Assembly (NCBI GenBank): GCA_965222655.1
Contig: CBDCUP010000003.1
Span: 434,001 to 498,000 of the forward strand
Direction of reading: 5' to 3'
Source: CAUZIZ01 sp965222655
GTDB lineage: Bacteria; Acidobacteriota; UBA6911; RPQK01; JAJDTT01
DNA length: 64,000 nucleotides
Made by a program: the position numbers and the translations under genes. Positions 30,328-39,995 of the stretch are shown one piece after another. How positions within the stretch are numbered: the first letter of the stretch is position 1; every line of letters starts with the position of its first letter. The notes under the pieces were generated by a model. That model had not been told where the DNA came from, searched no databases, and saw only the letters and a list, made by a program, of their open reading frames with translations.

Positions 30328-30731
30328 CCTACTCCTGTTTTCAGTCGCTGCCCTGGGACAGGGGAGCGGGACGACCCTGCGGGGGAGGCATGCGGCCGAG
30401 CATCGGCCTCGGAAGTCCAGGTGGCCCCTACACGGTCACTGCTTCTTTTAAGGGTCAGCTGCAGCAGATCGATCGTAGTGCTGGAACCTTTCTCATGGTC
30501 GATGAGAAGACGGAGAACAAGATAGTCTTCCAGGTGGGTGAGAGGACCCGCTATCGAGCGGACAAGAAGGTCCTGGGGAAAAAGAAGATCAGCTGGAGCG
30601 AGCTGGCCGTGGGCCAGCGGATTCGAGTCAAGGTAAAGGCAGACGTTGATGAGGCGACTTCGGAGGACGGCAAACAGATCGTCAAGATTAGAGTCCTGGA
30701 GGTCAAGGTCCTGAAGCCGAAGAAGGCTTAA
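30290..30731 (+). pseudogene. Secreted DUF5666-like protein with an internal frameshift
   Basis: GTG at 30290 starts a signal peptide (STTPRLFLLTLSLLLFSVAA). The mature domain lies in another frame: YTVTASFKGQLQQIDRSAGT, FQVGERTRYRADKKVLGKKK, ELAVGQRIRVKVKADVDEAT, a small all-beta domain like DUF5666. The two frames join near 30365-30385 within a G-rich run, requiring a one-base correction. It may be a true mutation or a sequencing error in the homopolymer. Confidence 0.6.
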
Positions 30732-30944
30732 CCCGGATCGCTGCAATTGAGCACACCGGCTAGGAGTCTTGCAACTCAACCACCACCAGGCTGTACGTCT
30801 GCAGACGGGGAACAGTGAACCCGATCCCTGAATCACTTGCTCACCAACCATGGCATGATCGCAAAAATCACAAGCGCTACGAGATAAACAGCACCAGCCA
30901 CAGGATCACGATTAGTGATGTATTGCTGAAACGATTCACCGCCG

Positions 30945-31110
30945 CGGCTTCGATCAAAGTCTTCAAGGCATCATTGTTTTCGGCGACGGCAAAACCGGTG
31001 TATTTGACCTACCGCGACACGCCCAGGGAGGAGATCTACCGGGACTCCACCTTCCCGTACTTTCGGGCACCGCACATCTACATCTCGACGGCGAAGCGCC
31101 CGAAATAGAA
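30945..31110 (+). pseudogene. C-terminal scrap resembling a sialidase-like protein
   Basis: The frame reads KPVYLTYRDTPREEIYRDST then FPYFRAPHIYISTAKRPK and stops. The YxxxxPYFRAPHIYI pattern resembles a segment seen in BNR/exo-sialidase-like proteins. No upstream coding continuation is convincing. It ends where the IS256 left end begins. The remainder of 30732-31110 shows no gene. Confidence 0.3.
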
Positions 31111-31114
31111 AGGA

Positions 31115-32848
31115 GTGTACCGTTCTTTCTGTAATTTCCCGTTAAGAGGGAATTTCTCGGGATACCGAGGATTGGGTTGACGAGGAACCTGGCGCGGCTC
31201 AGGCGGAAGGAGGCTGTAGGCCGAGTGCAGCCTGAGCCGTGCGGCGCTGCGCGCCGGGCCCCCCCGGAAGGGGGCCAAAGGCCGTCAGCCGAAGGGTTGA
31301 GCCGTCAGAGGTCTGGGACAAGATTCTCTAAATCATTCATCCAAAATGAAAGGAGAATCCAATGGCCCCAGACCTGGAAGACAGAGTACCACGAGAGATC
31401 CTAGAGGCGTTGATCCAAGAAGGAACGGAGGCCTTTCGCAAGGTGTTGGAGAAGCTCTTGAACTTGGCCATGGGATTGGAACGGTCGGAGTTTCTGGGAG
31501 CCGAGCCCTACGAGAGAACGAGCCAGCGACGGGGCCACGCCAACGGTTACAAGGACAAGAAGATCGCCACGCGTGTGGGAGAGCTCCGACTGAAGATCCC
31601 TCAGGTGCGAGGGCTGTCGTTCTACCCTCAATCGCTGGAGAAGGGCTGCCGCTCGGAAAAGGCGCTGAAGTTGGCCATTGCCGAGATGTATGTCATGGGC
31701 GTCTCCACGCGCAAGGTCACGGAAATCACCGAGCAGCTGTGTGGCACGGAGATCTCCGCCAGCCAGGTCTCACGGGTCGCCTCCCTGCTGGATGAGGAGC
31801 TGGAGAAGTTCCGTAGCCGGCCGCTGAGCGGTGAGTATCCCTTCGTCTACCTGGACGCCCATTACGAGAAAGTCCGTGTCGATGGACGAGTTCAGGACCT
31901 GGCCATCCTCAAGGCAGTCGGTGTGCAGGCTTCCGGTCACCGTGAGGTCTTGGGTCTGAGCGCCCGGCTGAGCGAGGCGGAGGTCCACTGGAGAGCGTTT
32001 TTTGAGGATCTGGCCGGGCGGGGACTCAAGGGAATGGAGCTCGTCGTCAGTGACGACCACGCGGGACTGAAGGCCGCTCGACGAGCGGTGTTTCCCGCGG
32101 TTCCCTGGCAGCGCTGCCAGTTTCATCTGAGCCAGAATGCTCAGCGCTTTGCCCGTCGGCTCCAAGAGCGGGGCCAGATCGGCCAAGCGATGCGGGACAT
32201 CTTCAACAGCCCCACCCTCGAGGATGCCGAAGCCATGCTCAAACGCAAGATCAAGGCGTTCACCGAAACCAACCAGGCACTGGCCCAGTGGATGGAAGAC
32301 AACGTGCGCGAGGGGTTGACGGTCTACGCCTTCCCCCGCAGTCTGCACAAGAAGATCCGGACGATTAACGGCGTGGAGAATCTCAACAAACAGATCCGGC
32401 GCCGCACTCGAGTGGTGGGAATCTTCCCCCATATCGACTCGGCGTTGCGACTGATCTCAGCCGTGCTGGCGGAGATTCACGACGAGTGGCTCACGGGCCG
32501 CTGCTATCTGAACCTGGAGAGCTGGCAAGAAGAGGAGGCATCCTAGAAGAGCGTTTCCCTAAACCCGAGACCCTCAGATCAGCGAGGGTTCTCGGTAAGG
32601 GGCAGCCCGCGATCGTGGCTCTGAGGGCTTCTGACAGGGCCTCTTTTCTTGGAGAAGGAGGTGGGGGCGCTGAATCGCTCTCTGCGAGTAGTGCAAGCTG
32701 CTCCGGCCTCTCATTTTGATAGATCTGCTGGTTGCCTTAGAGAGATTCACAGCGAGCGGCTCACGGGCCACTGCTTTCTGCACCCGAGAGCCAAGAGAGG
32801 AGGATCCTGTCCCACAACCGACCCTGAAATTACAGAAAAATTGTTGCG
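31115..32848 (+). mobile_element. IS256-family element with a duplicated, decayed 3' end
   Basis: Left end TTCTTTCTGTAATTTC (31123) and right end GAAATTACAGAAA (32826) are inverted repeats of the IS256 type. Between the full transposase stop (32546) and the right repeat lie about 280 bases that include a second, degraded copy of the transposase C-terminus (32738-32805: EIHSERLTGHCFLH versus EIHDEWLTGRCYLN). The full transposase has therefore lost its own right end and the right repeat belongs to a relic second copy. Borders are approximate. Confidence 0.75.
31362..32546 (+). CDS. IS256-family (mutator type) transposase
   Basis: 394 residues, full length for the family. Catalytic DDE: first Asp in VYLDAHYEKVRVDG, second in LVVSDDHAGLKAARR, Glu in NGVENLNKQIRRRTRVVGIF; the CQFHLSQNA motif follows the second Asp as usual. 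The ATG follows AGGAGAA. Frame intact, but mobility is doubtful since the right end is rearranged. Confidence 0.96.
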   Translation: MAPDLEDRVPREILEALIQEGTEAFRKVLEKLLNLAMGLERSEFLGAEPYERTSQRRGHANGYKDKKIATRVGELRLKIPQVRGLSFYPQSLEKGCRSEKALKLAIAEMYVMGVSTRKVTEITEQLCGTEISASQVSRVASLLDEELEKFRSRPLSGEYPFVYLDAHYEKVRVDGRVQDLAILKAVGVQASGHREVLGLSARLSEAEVHWRAFFEDLAGRGLKGMELVVSDDHAGLKAARRAVFPAVPWQRCQFHLSQNAQRFARRLQERGQIGQAMRDIFNSPTLEDAEAMLKRKIKAFTETNQALAQWMEDNVREGLTVYAFPRSLHKKIRTINGVENLNKQIRRRTRVVGIFPHIDSALRLISAVLAEIHDEWLTGRCYLNLESWQEEEAS

Positions 32849-32870
32849 CTGCCAAATAGAACGTCGCCTC

Positions 32871-32934
32871 CTGGCCGTTTGCGGTAGTTCGCTCGACGTT
32901 TCCCGGGAAAATTTGAATGACCGCTTTTAGGCGA
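32871..32934 (-). repeat. Dispersed repeat R, copy 2
   Basis: Reverse orientation of 20271-20333: CGCTCGACGTTTCCCGGGAA then TTTGAATGACCGCTTTTAGG. It abuts the 139-bp element at 32933. Non-coding. Confidence 0.6.
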
Positions 32935-33071
32935 GGCTGTGTGAAAAGTCCAAAACCTCTTTGATTTAGGGGTCTCTTTACCCTTCCTACGACGGAGATC
33001 GTGGCTTGCACGCGATCCTATGAAGTCAAAATTTCAAATCCGAAATCATGAATGACTTTTCACACAGCCTC
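32933..33071. mobile_element. 139-bp MITE with GAGGCTGTGTGAAAAGTC ends
   Basis: The 18-base ends GAGGCTGTGTGAAAAGTC are perfect inverted repeats. AGGC directly precedes and follows the element, a probable 4-bp target duplication, which with these ends recalls IS5/IS1182-type elements. AT-rich interior, no coding capacity. Confidence 0.75.
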
Positions 33072-33073
33072 AG

Positions 33074-33130
33074 GCGTTAGCGGTCGTTCATTTCGACGTT
33101 CTCGGGGAGAATCTGAACGGCCGGTTCTAG
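33074..33130 (-). repeat. Dispersed repeat R, copy 3
   Basis: CGTTCATTTCGACGTTCTCG then GGGAGAATCTGAACGGCC resembles repeat R at 20271 and 32871 with several changes. The MITE at 32933-33071 lies between copies 2 and 3. Confidence 0.45.
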
Positions 33131-33136
33131 GGGTGA

Positions 33137-33357
33137 ATTCAACCGATCGACACAACACTTGCGCGGAGGAAGAAGGCGAAGCGTAAACGGTTGAAACCAA
33201 AGAGAAAGCGGCGAGGACGCCTGGCTTCCATGTGCATGCCATTGAGGTACAATGAGTTACGCGGTTGCGATTCGGGCCATCAAACCACTTGCCTCCTCCG
33301 ACGCTGACGCGTTCTAGCTGAACGGCTTAATACGGGTGTTGCGTTGACCGGTTGAAT
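33137..33357. repeat. Degenerate inverted-repeat element
   Basis: ATTCAACCGATCGACACAAC at 33137 and the reverse complement of the region ending at 33357 (ATTCAACCGGTCAACGCAAC) match at 17 of 20 positions. They flank about 180 bases without a credible ORF. Probably the ends of a decayed insertion element; no target duplication seen. The stretch 33358-33509 shows nothing recognisable. Confidence 0.4.
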
Positions 33358-33509
33358 CGGCAGGCGAAAGCGGCCGTTCGATTTCGATCAAATCGGACGC
33401 TGTCTGTACGGTCAGACAGATCTAGGCTATTACACTTCAGCCCGTCCCAGTCGTATATTTAAGCCTTAAGAAGTTTCGGGGCGATTCTACCCACCATATC
33501 GGGATCGAA

Positions 33510-33557
33510 TCACTCGCCAGGCGGCACCAGGCGCTTGAGTTCTTCAAAGTTGGCCCG
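33510..33557 (-). pseudogene. Last codons of a kinase/PD40 gene
   Basis: On the minus strand the frame reads ANFEELKRLVPPGE then TGA, equivalent to the NWFEELKRLVPTDN ending of the kinases at 12315-17726. Only this tail remains, another trace of the kinase family scattered in the island. Confidence 0.5.
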
Positions 33558-33754
33558 GTGGGAGAAGATACTGAAACAATTCGACAAGCAGATCGCCAAG
33601 AGAGGCAGGATCGCTGTGCTCTGCAGTCTGCCTGTCATTAAACTGTTTGACGGCAAACTCCCAACCATCCGCCAGGGATCGATTAAAACCCATCCTCAAG
33701 AGCTTCCATTCTACTCAACTCAAACTAGGCCGTTGTAACTGTCTTCGGATACAA

Positions 33755-35731
33755 CTACTGAAGCGATGAGCGCATACGGCGAGAAACTCGGAACTTTGCC
33801 GAATCGATTGACATGGTGGAAGAGTTCGCTGAACCAGTAGACATCTGCACCGCTGAGACCAGTGAACTTCGGCTCTGGACAATTGTAGGCGGGGTTGCCG
33901 ACAGCAAGCTCAGATCAGAGGTCCCGAACAACTGCTGAGCGATCAGCGGTTGGCTGGAAATGATCCGGATGAAACCTCGGGCCTGACCTGCAGTAGCCGG
34001 ATCGAATTCCGGGACCAGTTTTGAGATCCGTTTTCCAGGTCCTAGCAACATCGTCACATCTCCGGATTGGACTCCGTCCGCAGAGTAAACCTGAATCCTG
34101 ATTTCGGCTGTCTCCATCCCCGTATTGAAAAAGGCCATCCCGGTAAAAAAACCAGGCATATTCGCCACCTGGCTAAACACGGCCTCGGTGAAAGGCGTCT
34201 TCTGCAGCGGCAGCGCGGCAGCGTATCCAAGGTCCACGGGATCGCCAAAGATCACGTCTCCGACGACTCCGCAGCCGCTGACCTGGACCCGCATGGAGCC
34301 CACCACCGTTGTGCCTTGGGTCGTCCCGCCTGCCGTGGAACTGCTAATGCCAGGGGACGCCAGGGTGCCGTTGGTCACACCGAAGCCGAACAACTCTGCC
34401 ACATCCTGTTCAAAGGACTGGCCCGGCCCCAGCTTCACCGTGGAAGGGTCCGCCAGAGTGGTGCCATTCTCCGCTACGGGAGTAATCGTCAATTCTCGAT
34501 CCTCGTCGCTCGTGTTCACGAACTTGACGTTTGTGAACACCTCGGGTCCACTGGCCAGTTGAGCGGAGAAGAGTTCCTGTCCACCGGACGCGAACGAGGC
34601 ATTCAGGCCCAGAACCGTATCCTGGTCGTCGAGACGCACCAGCTCAAAGGCGACCACCCCTTGCCCTTCCCTCACTTCCACCTCGACGTAACCGCCAGAA
34701 ACGGATAAAGCCTGTTCGAGGATCTCAGGAAGTGAGCCGAAGATAAAGCCCTTGCCCGGGATCTCCAGGGTCCGTGAAAGGACGGCCTCGGACTGGGAAG
34801 AGACTCCGCTCAGGACAGATTGGCCGTGGTTTGTAGGGATGTAGGTCACCTCTACGGTGACAGGCGTGGCGTTAGGATTGGCGACGCTCAGGAGCGTCGT
34901 GGCCGATCTTCCCCGGAAGGCATTGGGGCCTTGGAAGACCCGGGTCAGGATGAGTCTTCTAGACTGGTCGGTGAAGCCTACGGAGCCATCAAGACGACTC
35001 AAATCGAAGGATCCAAACTGGGTAAACGTACCGAGAATGGGACCCAAAGTATTGACTACGCCTACGGGGGTCGCCTGCAGCTCGATCCAACCGGCCTGTT
35101 GGCTCGAAGCCGGCACACCGAAAAGCTCGTGTCCCAAGAGGGCCAACTGCCGGCCTTTGTTAAGTTCTATTGTCCTCGGGTTGTCGGGAAGGGGCGTCTC
35201 GCTCCCGGTTGTGCTAAAGGCCCGGAATTCGAGGTTCATCAGGGACTCGATCAAGCTACTGATGGCGATGCCGGTGAAGCTTTGGCTGTCTCCCTGATAA
35301 AACGGAAAGTAATAGCGGAACACCCTGGGAGTGAAGACCTTGACTGAGAGTTGAGCTCCTGCCACATCGGCAGGATCGATTGGCATCGGATGGTATTGAT
35401 TCGTCAACCAGCGGGTCAGCTGGTTCGAAAAGAAGGGCGTATCGGGCACACCACTTTGTCCTCCAGGAATGATCTGAAAAGCTTTGATTCCGCTGGGGGA
35501 CAGTTCGGCCACAAAGCGCCGCGCAGGAGCAACGATGTACATGAAATCAGTGGGGGTAACCGCTCGTACATCGTGAGCTGCGGTGTCAACCGTCTCGTAC
35601 CCGCCGGAACGGGCCAAACCCGGCAGCTCAGGCGACAGATGGGAGAATTCGCCGGCTTCCGGAATATTGAAAGGATCACCCAGAGGGTGGTCGATCACAA
35701 TGCGGTGCAGCCTTCCCCAACGATAATCCTC
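33755..35731 (-). pseudogene. C-terminal half of a penicillin acylase family protein, separated from its N-half
   Basis: Reading from the MITE border the frame is EDYRWGRLHRIVIDHPLGDP, then the conserved penicillin acylase end of the beta subunit (GGYETVDTAAHDVRA, IIPGGQSGVPDTPFF, WLTNQYHPMPID). About 500 further residues of beta-sandwich-like extension follow (repeated SVANPNATPVTVEVTYIP / KFVNTSDEDRELTITPV type). There is no start codon of its own that makes sense. The first 8 bases after the MITE, read on the minus strand, are GAGGATTA, identical to the 8 bases before the MITE at the end of the N-half (43052-43059). Joined, the protein would be about 1486 residues. Confidence 0.9.
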
Positions 35732-36048
35732 GGGTCATCCGGTAAATGGGGAGGTGGGGACGTGGTTGGCACCTTCCGGATCCCAAATCTGCTCCCCGTT
35801 CGCTTGTCCATATAGTCGGCTGCAGTAGCAGAGGCCGTGGGAACTGTGGAAAACTCCGAGCGACATCGAACCGGGCCAGCAAGCCCGTGATACGGAGTTT
35901 TCCAAGCGCTGTGCGAACGGTGGAAAAACAACTGCGAGCACTTGCCAGTTCTCCTCTAGAACTACTTGTTTTTCCACGGTTTGCATAGTGCGGCAGTTTC
36001 CATGGCCTGCCTTTGACTGGCGGCACCTCCCCATTTACCGGATGAACC
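35732..36048 (-). mobile_element. 317-bp MITE, copy 1
   Basis: Same length and nearly the same sequence as 43060-43376 and 43382-43698, in reverse. Ends are GG(G/T)TCATCCGGTAAATGGG inverted repeats continuing to GAGGTG. The left neighbour (TAATCCTC, reverse complement GAGGATTA) is half of a target duplication; the right neighbour is the IS91-type element. ORFs of 99 residues inside it read through both hairpins and are not credible genes. Confidence 0.9.
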
Positions 36049-36049
36049 C

Positions 36050-37534
36050 TTAACAGTCTCGGAATTTCGATAGCGAAGCGAAGCGAGCTGTAATAGTCAA
36101 ATCATGACAGCTAAGACCTGTGATCGAGTCAGCAAGAGATTGGGAGGGACCTTTGTCTGTGGTTCGATCCCAAGCAGTTGCGCGATCATACGGGGTGGTC
36201 CGAATAAAAGGCACCAAAGCTCCATCGGATGGCCACATCGCGGGCAAGAAAGAGGCTTCCTGTCCCCCGCTGCCTGGCGCCTCTGCTCCCACGTCTGGGG
36301 CTTGGAACGGCGTTTTTTCCTCTGGGCTAAAAGTTGACGAGCCCTCTTCAGGAGCTTGGTGCGTTTGATGTTCGAGAATAACCCATAGTGACGGACTTGT
36401 CGAAACCCGACCTCCGGCAGGTGTTGAACCAAACGGTCAATGAAGGTCAACACGGGGAGTTTTCGGACTCGGATCTTCCGGTCCTGATGATAGTCCTTGA
36501 AACGAAAGGTCACGTGGCCCTGAGCGAACTTGATAATGCGCCCTTCGGCAATCACGGGCCGCTTGGTATAACGGCAGGCGTAACGGACGGCTTGGTCGGC
36601 ACTTTTCAACGACGGACCGATGAGGATATGCCAGCGCTTCTTGCGAATGTGCCCCAAGAGCTTGTCCACCTCGATCCGGCGTCGGGGGTCGCTTCGAAGC
36701 CGGCGACGCACCAGGGGCTGGGACTGGTGAGCGCGGCGCACTCCGTGGAGGACGTTCAACTTCCACTCCGTAGCCAGCAGGGGGGCCGGGACGAGATAGC
36801 GTTGGGGGGCGGCCTGCCAGCGATCGCCGGCGCCGTTGAGCCCTCCGGCGGTGACGATCATATGGAGATGGGGGTTCCATTTGAGGTCGGACCCGAAGGT
36901 GTGCAAGACGATGATCAGGCCTGGCAAGTAGCGCCGGCTTGGACGTCTGGCCGCCAGCCAGGGCTGGCTCTTGCGCCCTCGTGGGGTGGGTCCCTGCCCG
37001 CTGAGACTCAAGACAGCATCCGCGGCGGCTCGAAACAACACGTTGAGCAGGACCCGACGGTTGTCCTGGATCACCAGCCGCAGCTCCCACGGCAGGGTGA
37101 AGACCAAGTGCCGATAGGGCACCTCCAGGAGATCCGAGAGGAGCTCGTCGCACCACTGGTCGGTGCGGACCTTCCCGCAGCTGGAACAGAAGACCGATTT
37201 GCAGCTGTGGGGTACGACCTTGACGGTAGGACAGTTGGAGCACCCAAACAAATGCAGCCCCAGTTTCGCGGTCCGGCACGACAGCATCCGGGAGACATGG
37301 TGGTGGACTGCCCGCCGCACCTGTCCCCCTTTCCAGGCGATGTAGCGCTGGAAGTTGTTGCTCGTCAAGAGGATCTCCGCGATGGCGATCGGACCGCCCC
37401 ACCGGCTCATGGGCAGCGATGCTCCTCTCCACCAGCAAGCGTGTCAAGTAGCCTCCCTTTCCGTCCTCGGCTGCCACGTCCCAAAACTACCTTTTACGGC
37501 CAGGGGCCGTCGGCACGTAGTGCCTACTCTAAAG
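36050..37534 (-). mobile_element. IS91-family (rolling-circle) insertion sequence
   Basis: Left end TTAACAGTCTCGGAATTTC directly follows a 317-bp MITE. Right end carries ACGGCC-AGG-GGCCGT and GGCAC-GTA-GTGCC hairpins then CCTACTCTAAAG. Ends lack terminal inverted repeats and there is no target duplication, as expected for HUH elements. The same two ends with only 122 bases in total make up the mini-elements at 14791 and 39346. The exact right border (37528-37534) is uncertain. Confidence 0.85.
36097..37410 (-). CDS. IS91-family Y2 HUH transposase
   Basis: 437 residues. N-terminal zinc-binding domain (HLFGCSNCPTVKVVPHSCKS, CSSCGK), HUH motif in KWNPHLHMIVTAGG, and the paired tyrosine region YACRYTKRPVIAEGRI, the order seen in IS91/IS801 enzymes that nick and re-join single strands at oriIS. 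A CPRCGHPMELW zinc knuckle lies near the C-terminus. Frame intact; it could mobilise the 122-bp derivatives in trans. Confidence 0.95.
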   Translation of the reverse strand: MSRWGGPIAIAEILLTSNNFQRYIAWKGGQVRRAVHHHVSRMLSCRTAKLGLHLFGCSNCPTVKVVPHSCKSVFCSSCGKVRTDQWCDELLSDLLEVPYRHLVFTLPWELRLVIQDNRRVLLNVLFRAAADAVLSLSGQGPTPRGRKSQPWLAARRPSRRYLPGLIIVLHTFGSDLKWNPHLHMIVTAGGLNGAGDRWQAAPQRYLVPAPLLATEWKLNVLHGVRRAHQSQPLVRRRLRSDPRRRIEVDKLLGHIRKKRWHILIGPSLKSADQAVRYACRYTKRPVIAEGRIIKFAQGHVTFRFKDYHQDRKIRVRKLPVLTFIDRLVQHLPEVGFRQVRHYGLFSNIKRTKLLKRARQLLAQRKKRRSKPQTWEQRRQAAGDRKPLSCPRCGHPMELWCLLFGPPRMIAQLLGIEPQTKVPPNLLLTRSQVLAVMI

Positions 37535-37639
37535 AGTGCTTCCCGAAGGTCAAAAACAAATGAGCCCGAACCTTCCGATCGGAACTCGTTTATCTACGGC
37601 CCTTCAATTGCCCCACTGGATCGGGTAACCTGCTGCGAG

Positions 37640-37915
37640 ATGACCAAAGCCGATCTCAGCGCTGAAGTTGCCACGAACAGCAGGCTGACCAAACAAGATG
37701 CTGAACTGGTGGCTCAGACCGTTCTCGACAGCATCGTCGAGGCGCTCAATTCCGGAGAGAAGGTCGAGCTCCGCGGTTTTGGCAGTTTTCGGTACCGAAA
37801 AAGGAATCCCCGCCAGGGCCGTAACCCAAAGACGGGTGAAACTGTCGACGTTCCGGCCAAACAGGTTCCCTATTTCAAACCCGGCAAAGGGCTGAAAGAG
37901 CTGATCAATTCGTAA
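37640..37915 (+). CDS. HU/IHF-family DNA-bending protein
   Basis: 91 residues from the ATG at 37640 (MTKADLSAEVATNSRLTKQD). The signature GFGSFRYRKRNPRQGRNPKTGE with the DNA-intercalating beta-arm (RNPKTGETVDVPAKQVPYFKPGK) is complete. The upstream extension of the frame to 37355 overlaps the IS91 transposase and is not real. Island-borne HU/IHF proteins are common in integrated elements, where they assist recombination or silencing. Whether it is closer to HU or IHF-alpha cannot be settled by eye. The following 230 bases show no gene. Confidence 0.93.
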   Translation: MTKADLSAEVATNSRLTKQDAELVAQTVLDSIVEALNSGEKVELRGFGSFRYRKRNPRQGRNPKTGETVDVPAKQVPYFKPGKGLKELINS

Positions 37916-38145
37916 CCAACTTCAAACGAGTTCTCGTTCTACCCAACGAACTATCCGACCCTGTTTCGAGTTCGCTCCGAAACGACGGCTATAGGCTCCG
38001 TGACGGACAGCGTTGAGATTGCCGGTCTGAGCCCCTGGTCTTCGGTTTTTCTCCTGAACGACTCGGTTTTTCATGGGAATGACCCAGGAACGAAGCGGAA
38101 ACGACTTCGCCTAGAGAACATTATAAACTACTGAACTGATATGGG

Positions 38146-38724
38146 TTGTCCGTAGGAGGAGCGGTATTCGTTTTGGCTATCTTGGAATTTGTCGGTGAGA
38201 TAGGTGTCGCTTGGAACAGCCACAAGGACGCCGACAAGGTTGATGAAGTTATTAAGGGCAGATACGGAGCGAACTGTCGGACGCTTGACTATGTGGTGAT
38301 CTCTCACCTGCATCTCGATCACCTCGGCTATATCCAGTTAGTGGAGAACAACGACGGCCAGCTTCTCAACGACCAAGGCGGGATCTGGACGGAAGGCGAA
38401 AACCTACAGGACCCCGATTTCAAGGGCCGGCTGGCTAACTACGCCGGCGGTATCCTGGCAGCTTATAGGGGAGTGGGTGAGGCTGTGTTCTCGGGAGAAA
38501 ATAAGATTATGAGAGAGCGTGAAGGGGCGACTGGGGGCGGGGGGCCGAGAAATCTCTTAGAATTATTAGCCTGGAGACCCCAGACATGCGTCAGGTGTGT
38601 AGGTCTGTGCGACCCGTGGGGGCGGCAACTGGAACCGGTCGTTAGTTCGCTTGTTCCGAAAGGCAGCCAAGAGTATTGCTCAACCTTGGAGTTAGGGGGA
38701 TGGCAGGGGCCACTGCTCGATTAG
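38146..38724 (+). pseudogene. Fragment of a metallo-beta-lactamase-fold protein
   Basis: The frame contains AWNSHKDADKVDEVIKGRYG then LDYVVISHLHLDHLGYIQLV with the HxHxDH metal motif, followed by about 60 residues of plausible continuation before the sequence becomes low quality (GATGGGGPRN). The expected N-terminal strand-loop and the C-terminal half of the fold are missing, and the TTG start is doubtful. Probably a decayed ComEC-Rec2-like or other MBL hydrolase piece. Confidence 0.5.
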
Positions 38725-39995
38725 ACCCTCTTTCTTGATGACATCGAGCTCCTGTTCTGTGATCTCGTATCTCCGACGAAGCTCTTGCTCGTACTTGACG
38801 CGCAACTTATCTTCTGTCTCCCTGTTGTTTTTCGTTGCACTCCTGAAGTCGTATGTCTTAAGCGCCCTGTTAGGGATGTTGGAAGCATTTATTGGGTATT
38901 TGGCCTCTGCCTCGTCCATCGCGCGGTCTTGAACTCGAACAAGCTCGGTATAGATTGCTCGACGCTGATTCTCCGACAACCGTTGAACGACTGTTTCCGC
39001 CGATTTTGGCAAGGGGAAAACTTTGATGTCCTCAACATAGGTCGCGTTGTTCTTAATGTTGGCGACGTTGCCTGGACTGAAGCTATGACCTTTGGGCCAC
39101 CATTCTGCCCTACCGAGTGGCGATGAGTCACCAGTTAAATGATCTTGCGATTGGTAGAGGAAGGCTGACACTCCATCAATCTGGTCGCCGCGTCGCTGTG
39201 CCGCGTTACGCACCTCGTTCAGCAGTGCTCGGAGGGTCGCCCTCACCTTTGGTTCCGCAAGTTCTTGGGACCCTTGGCTCAGCGCTGCCTTGACTCTAAA
39301 CAAAACGTATTTTGGCGCCAATAGTGGATCGAGGGAGCCGCCCTTCTTTAAGTAGGCACTTCGTGCCGACGGCCAAGGCCGTAAAAGGCTGTTTCGGGAC
39401 ACCCCGGCTGTGACGAAAGGGCGGTCTCAGAGAACAGCTCACTTGATTGAAATTCCGAGACTGTTAAGCGCTCCTGCTCGACAATCTCAAAAGCAAAAGG
39501 ATTAGCAACAGTCCCCACTTCGGAACCCGTGTCTGCGATCCGTTTATCCGGTTCAGGGTCGAGCAGGTCAACCAAGGCCACAAAGACGATCAAGGCACCA
39601 AACGTGACAAGGCATCCTGGTAGCACTTTACTCCGTTTCTTCGGTGGTTTAGCTGCCGCTGGGGGGGGTGCTGGGGCCACTTCGGGCGATGACGGAGCCA
39701 AAGGGGCAACGACTCCGTGTTCCCGCTGTAACAATTCGCGCTGTCGGTTCGTACGCTGTGCCCATTCTCTAGCCTGCTCAGTGGGCGACAGTTCCTGATA
39801 TAGCTTGGCATACGACGCCCAGTCTTCGACTTGATCGATTGGCCGAAACCCTTTTGGTGTTTCAGCCTTCTCGGCAGGCCCCGCTGGTCTTGATTCAACT
39901 TCTGGCTTAGCCGTCTTGTCCAGCCATTCGCCGCAGAATCGGCACTTAAGCGCCTCGTCTTGGATTTCCTCGCCGCAGAAAGGGCACTTCTTCAT
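38692..39995 (-). pseudogene. Zinc-ribbon membrane protein interrupted by a 122-bp mini-element
   Basis: N-part from the ATG at 39995: double-CxxC zinc ribbon (MKKCPFCGEEIQDEALKCRF), proline-rich linker, one membrane helix (VLPGCLVTFGALIVFVALVD) and a short external stretch ending EIVEQER. The frame then enters the mini-element (39346-39467). Excising exactly that element gives ...EQERKGGSLDPLLAP and continues in frame to 38692 with RATLRALLNEVRNAAQRRGD, FLYQSQDHLTGDSSP and a charged helical tail. The whole would be about 390 residues, a zinc-ribbon anchored protein of unknown role. As it stands only the N-terminal part can be made. Confidence 0.75.
39346..39467 (-). mobile_element. 122-bp IS91-derived mini-element, copy B
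   Basis: Apparently identical in sequence and length to 14791-14912, opposite orientation. Precise removal restores the reading frame of the zinc-ribbon gene, as it does for the kinase gene. Confidence 0.85.

Noticed and set aside
29712..30731. 339-residue ORF spanning the membrane protein and the secreted protein
   Set aside because: Its first two thirds are an out-of-frame reading of the GT87-like gene; only the end from about 30390 is real and belongs to the frameshifted DUF5666-like gene.
30815..31108. 97-residue ORF as an intact gene
   Set aside because: Only its last third looks like protein; the beginning is Ser/Thr/His-rich and unlike any family, so only the scrap is reported.
36388..37563. 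Long plus-strand ORF of about 390 residues
   Set aside because: It lies antisense to the IS91 transposase, whose zinc, HUH and tyrosine motifs are clear; the plus-strand protein has no family features.
37355..37639. N-terminal extension of the HU-family gene
   Set aside because: It overlaps the IS91-type element; the family starts at the ATG at 37640.
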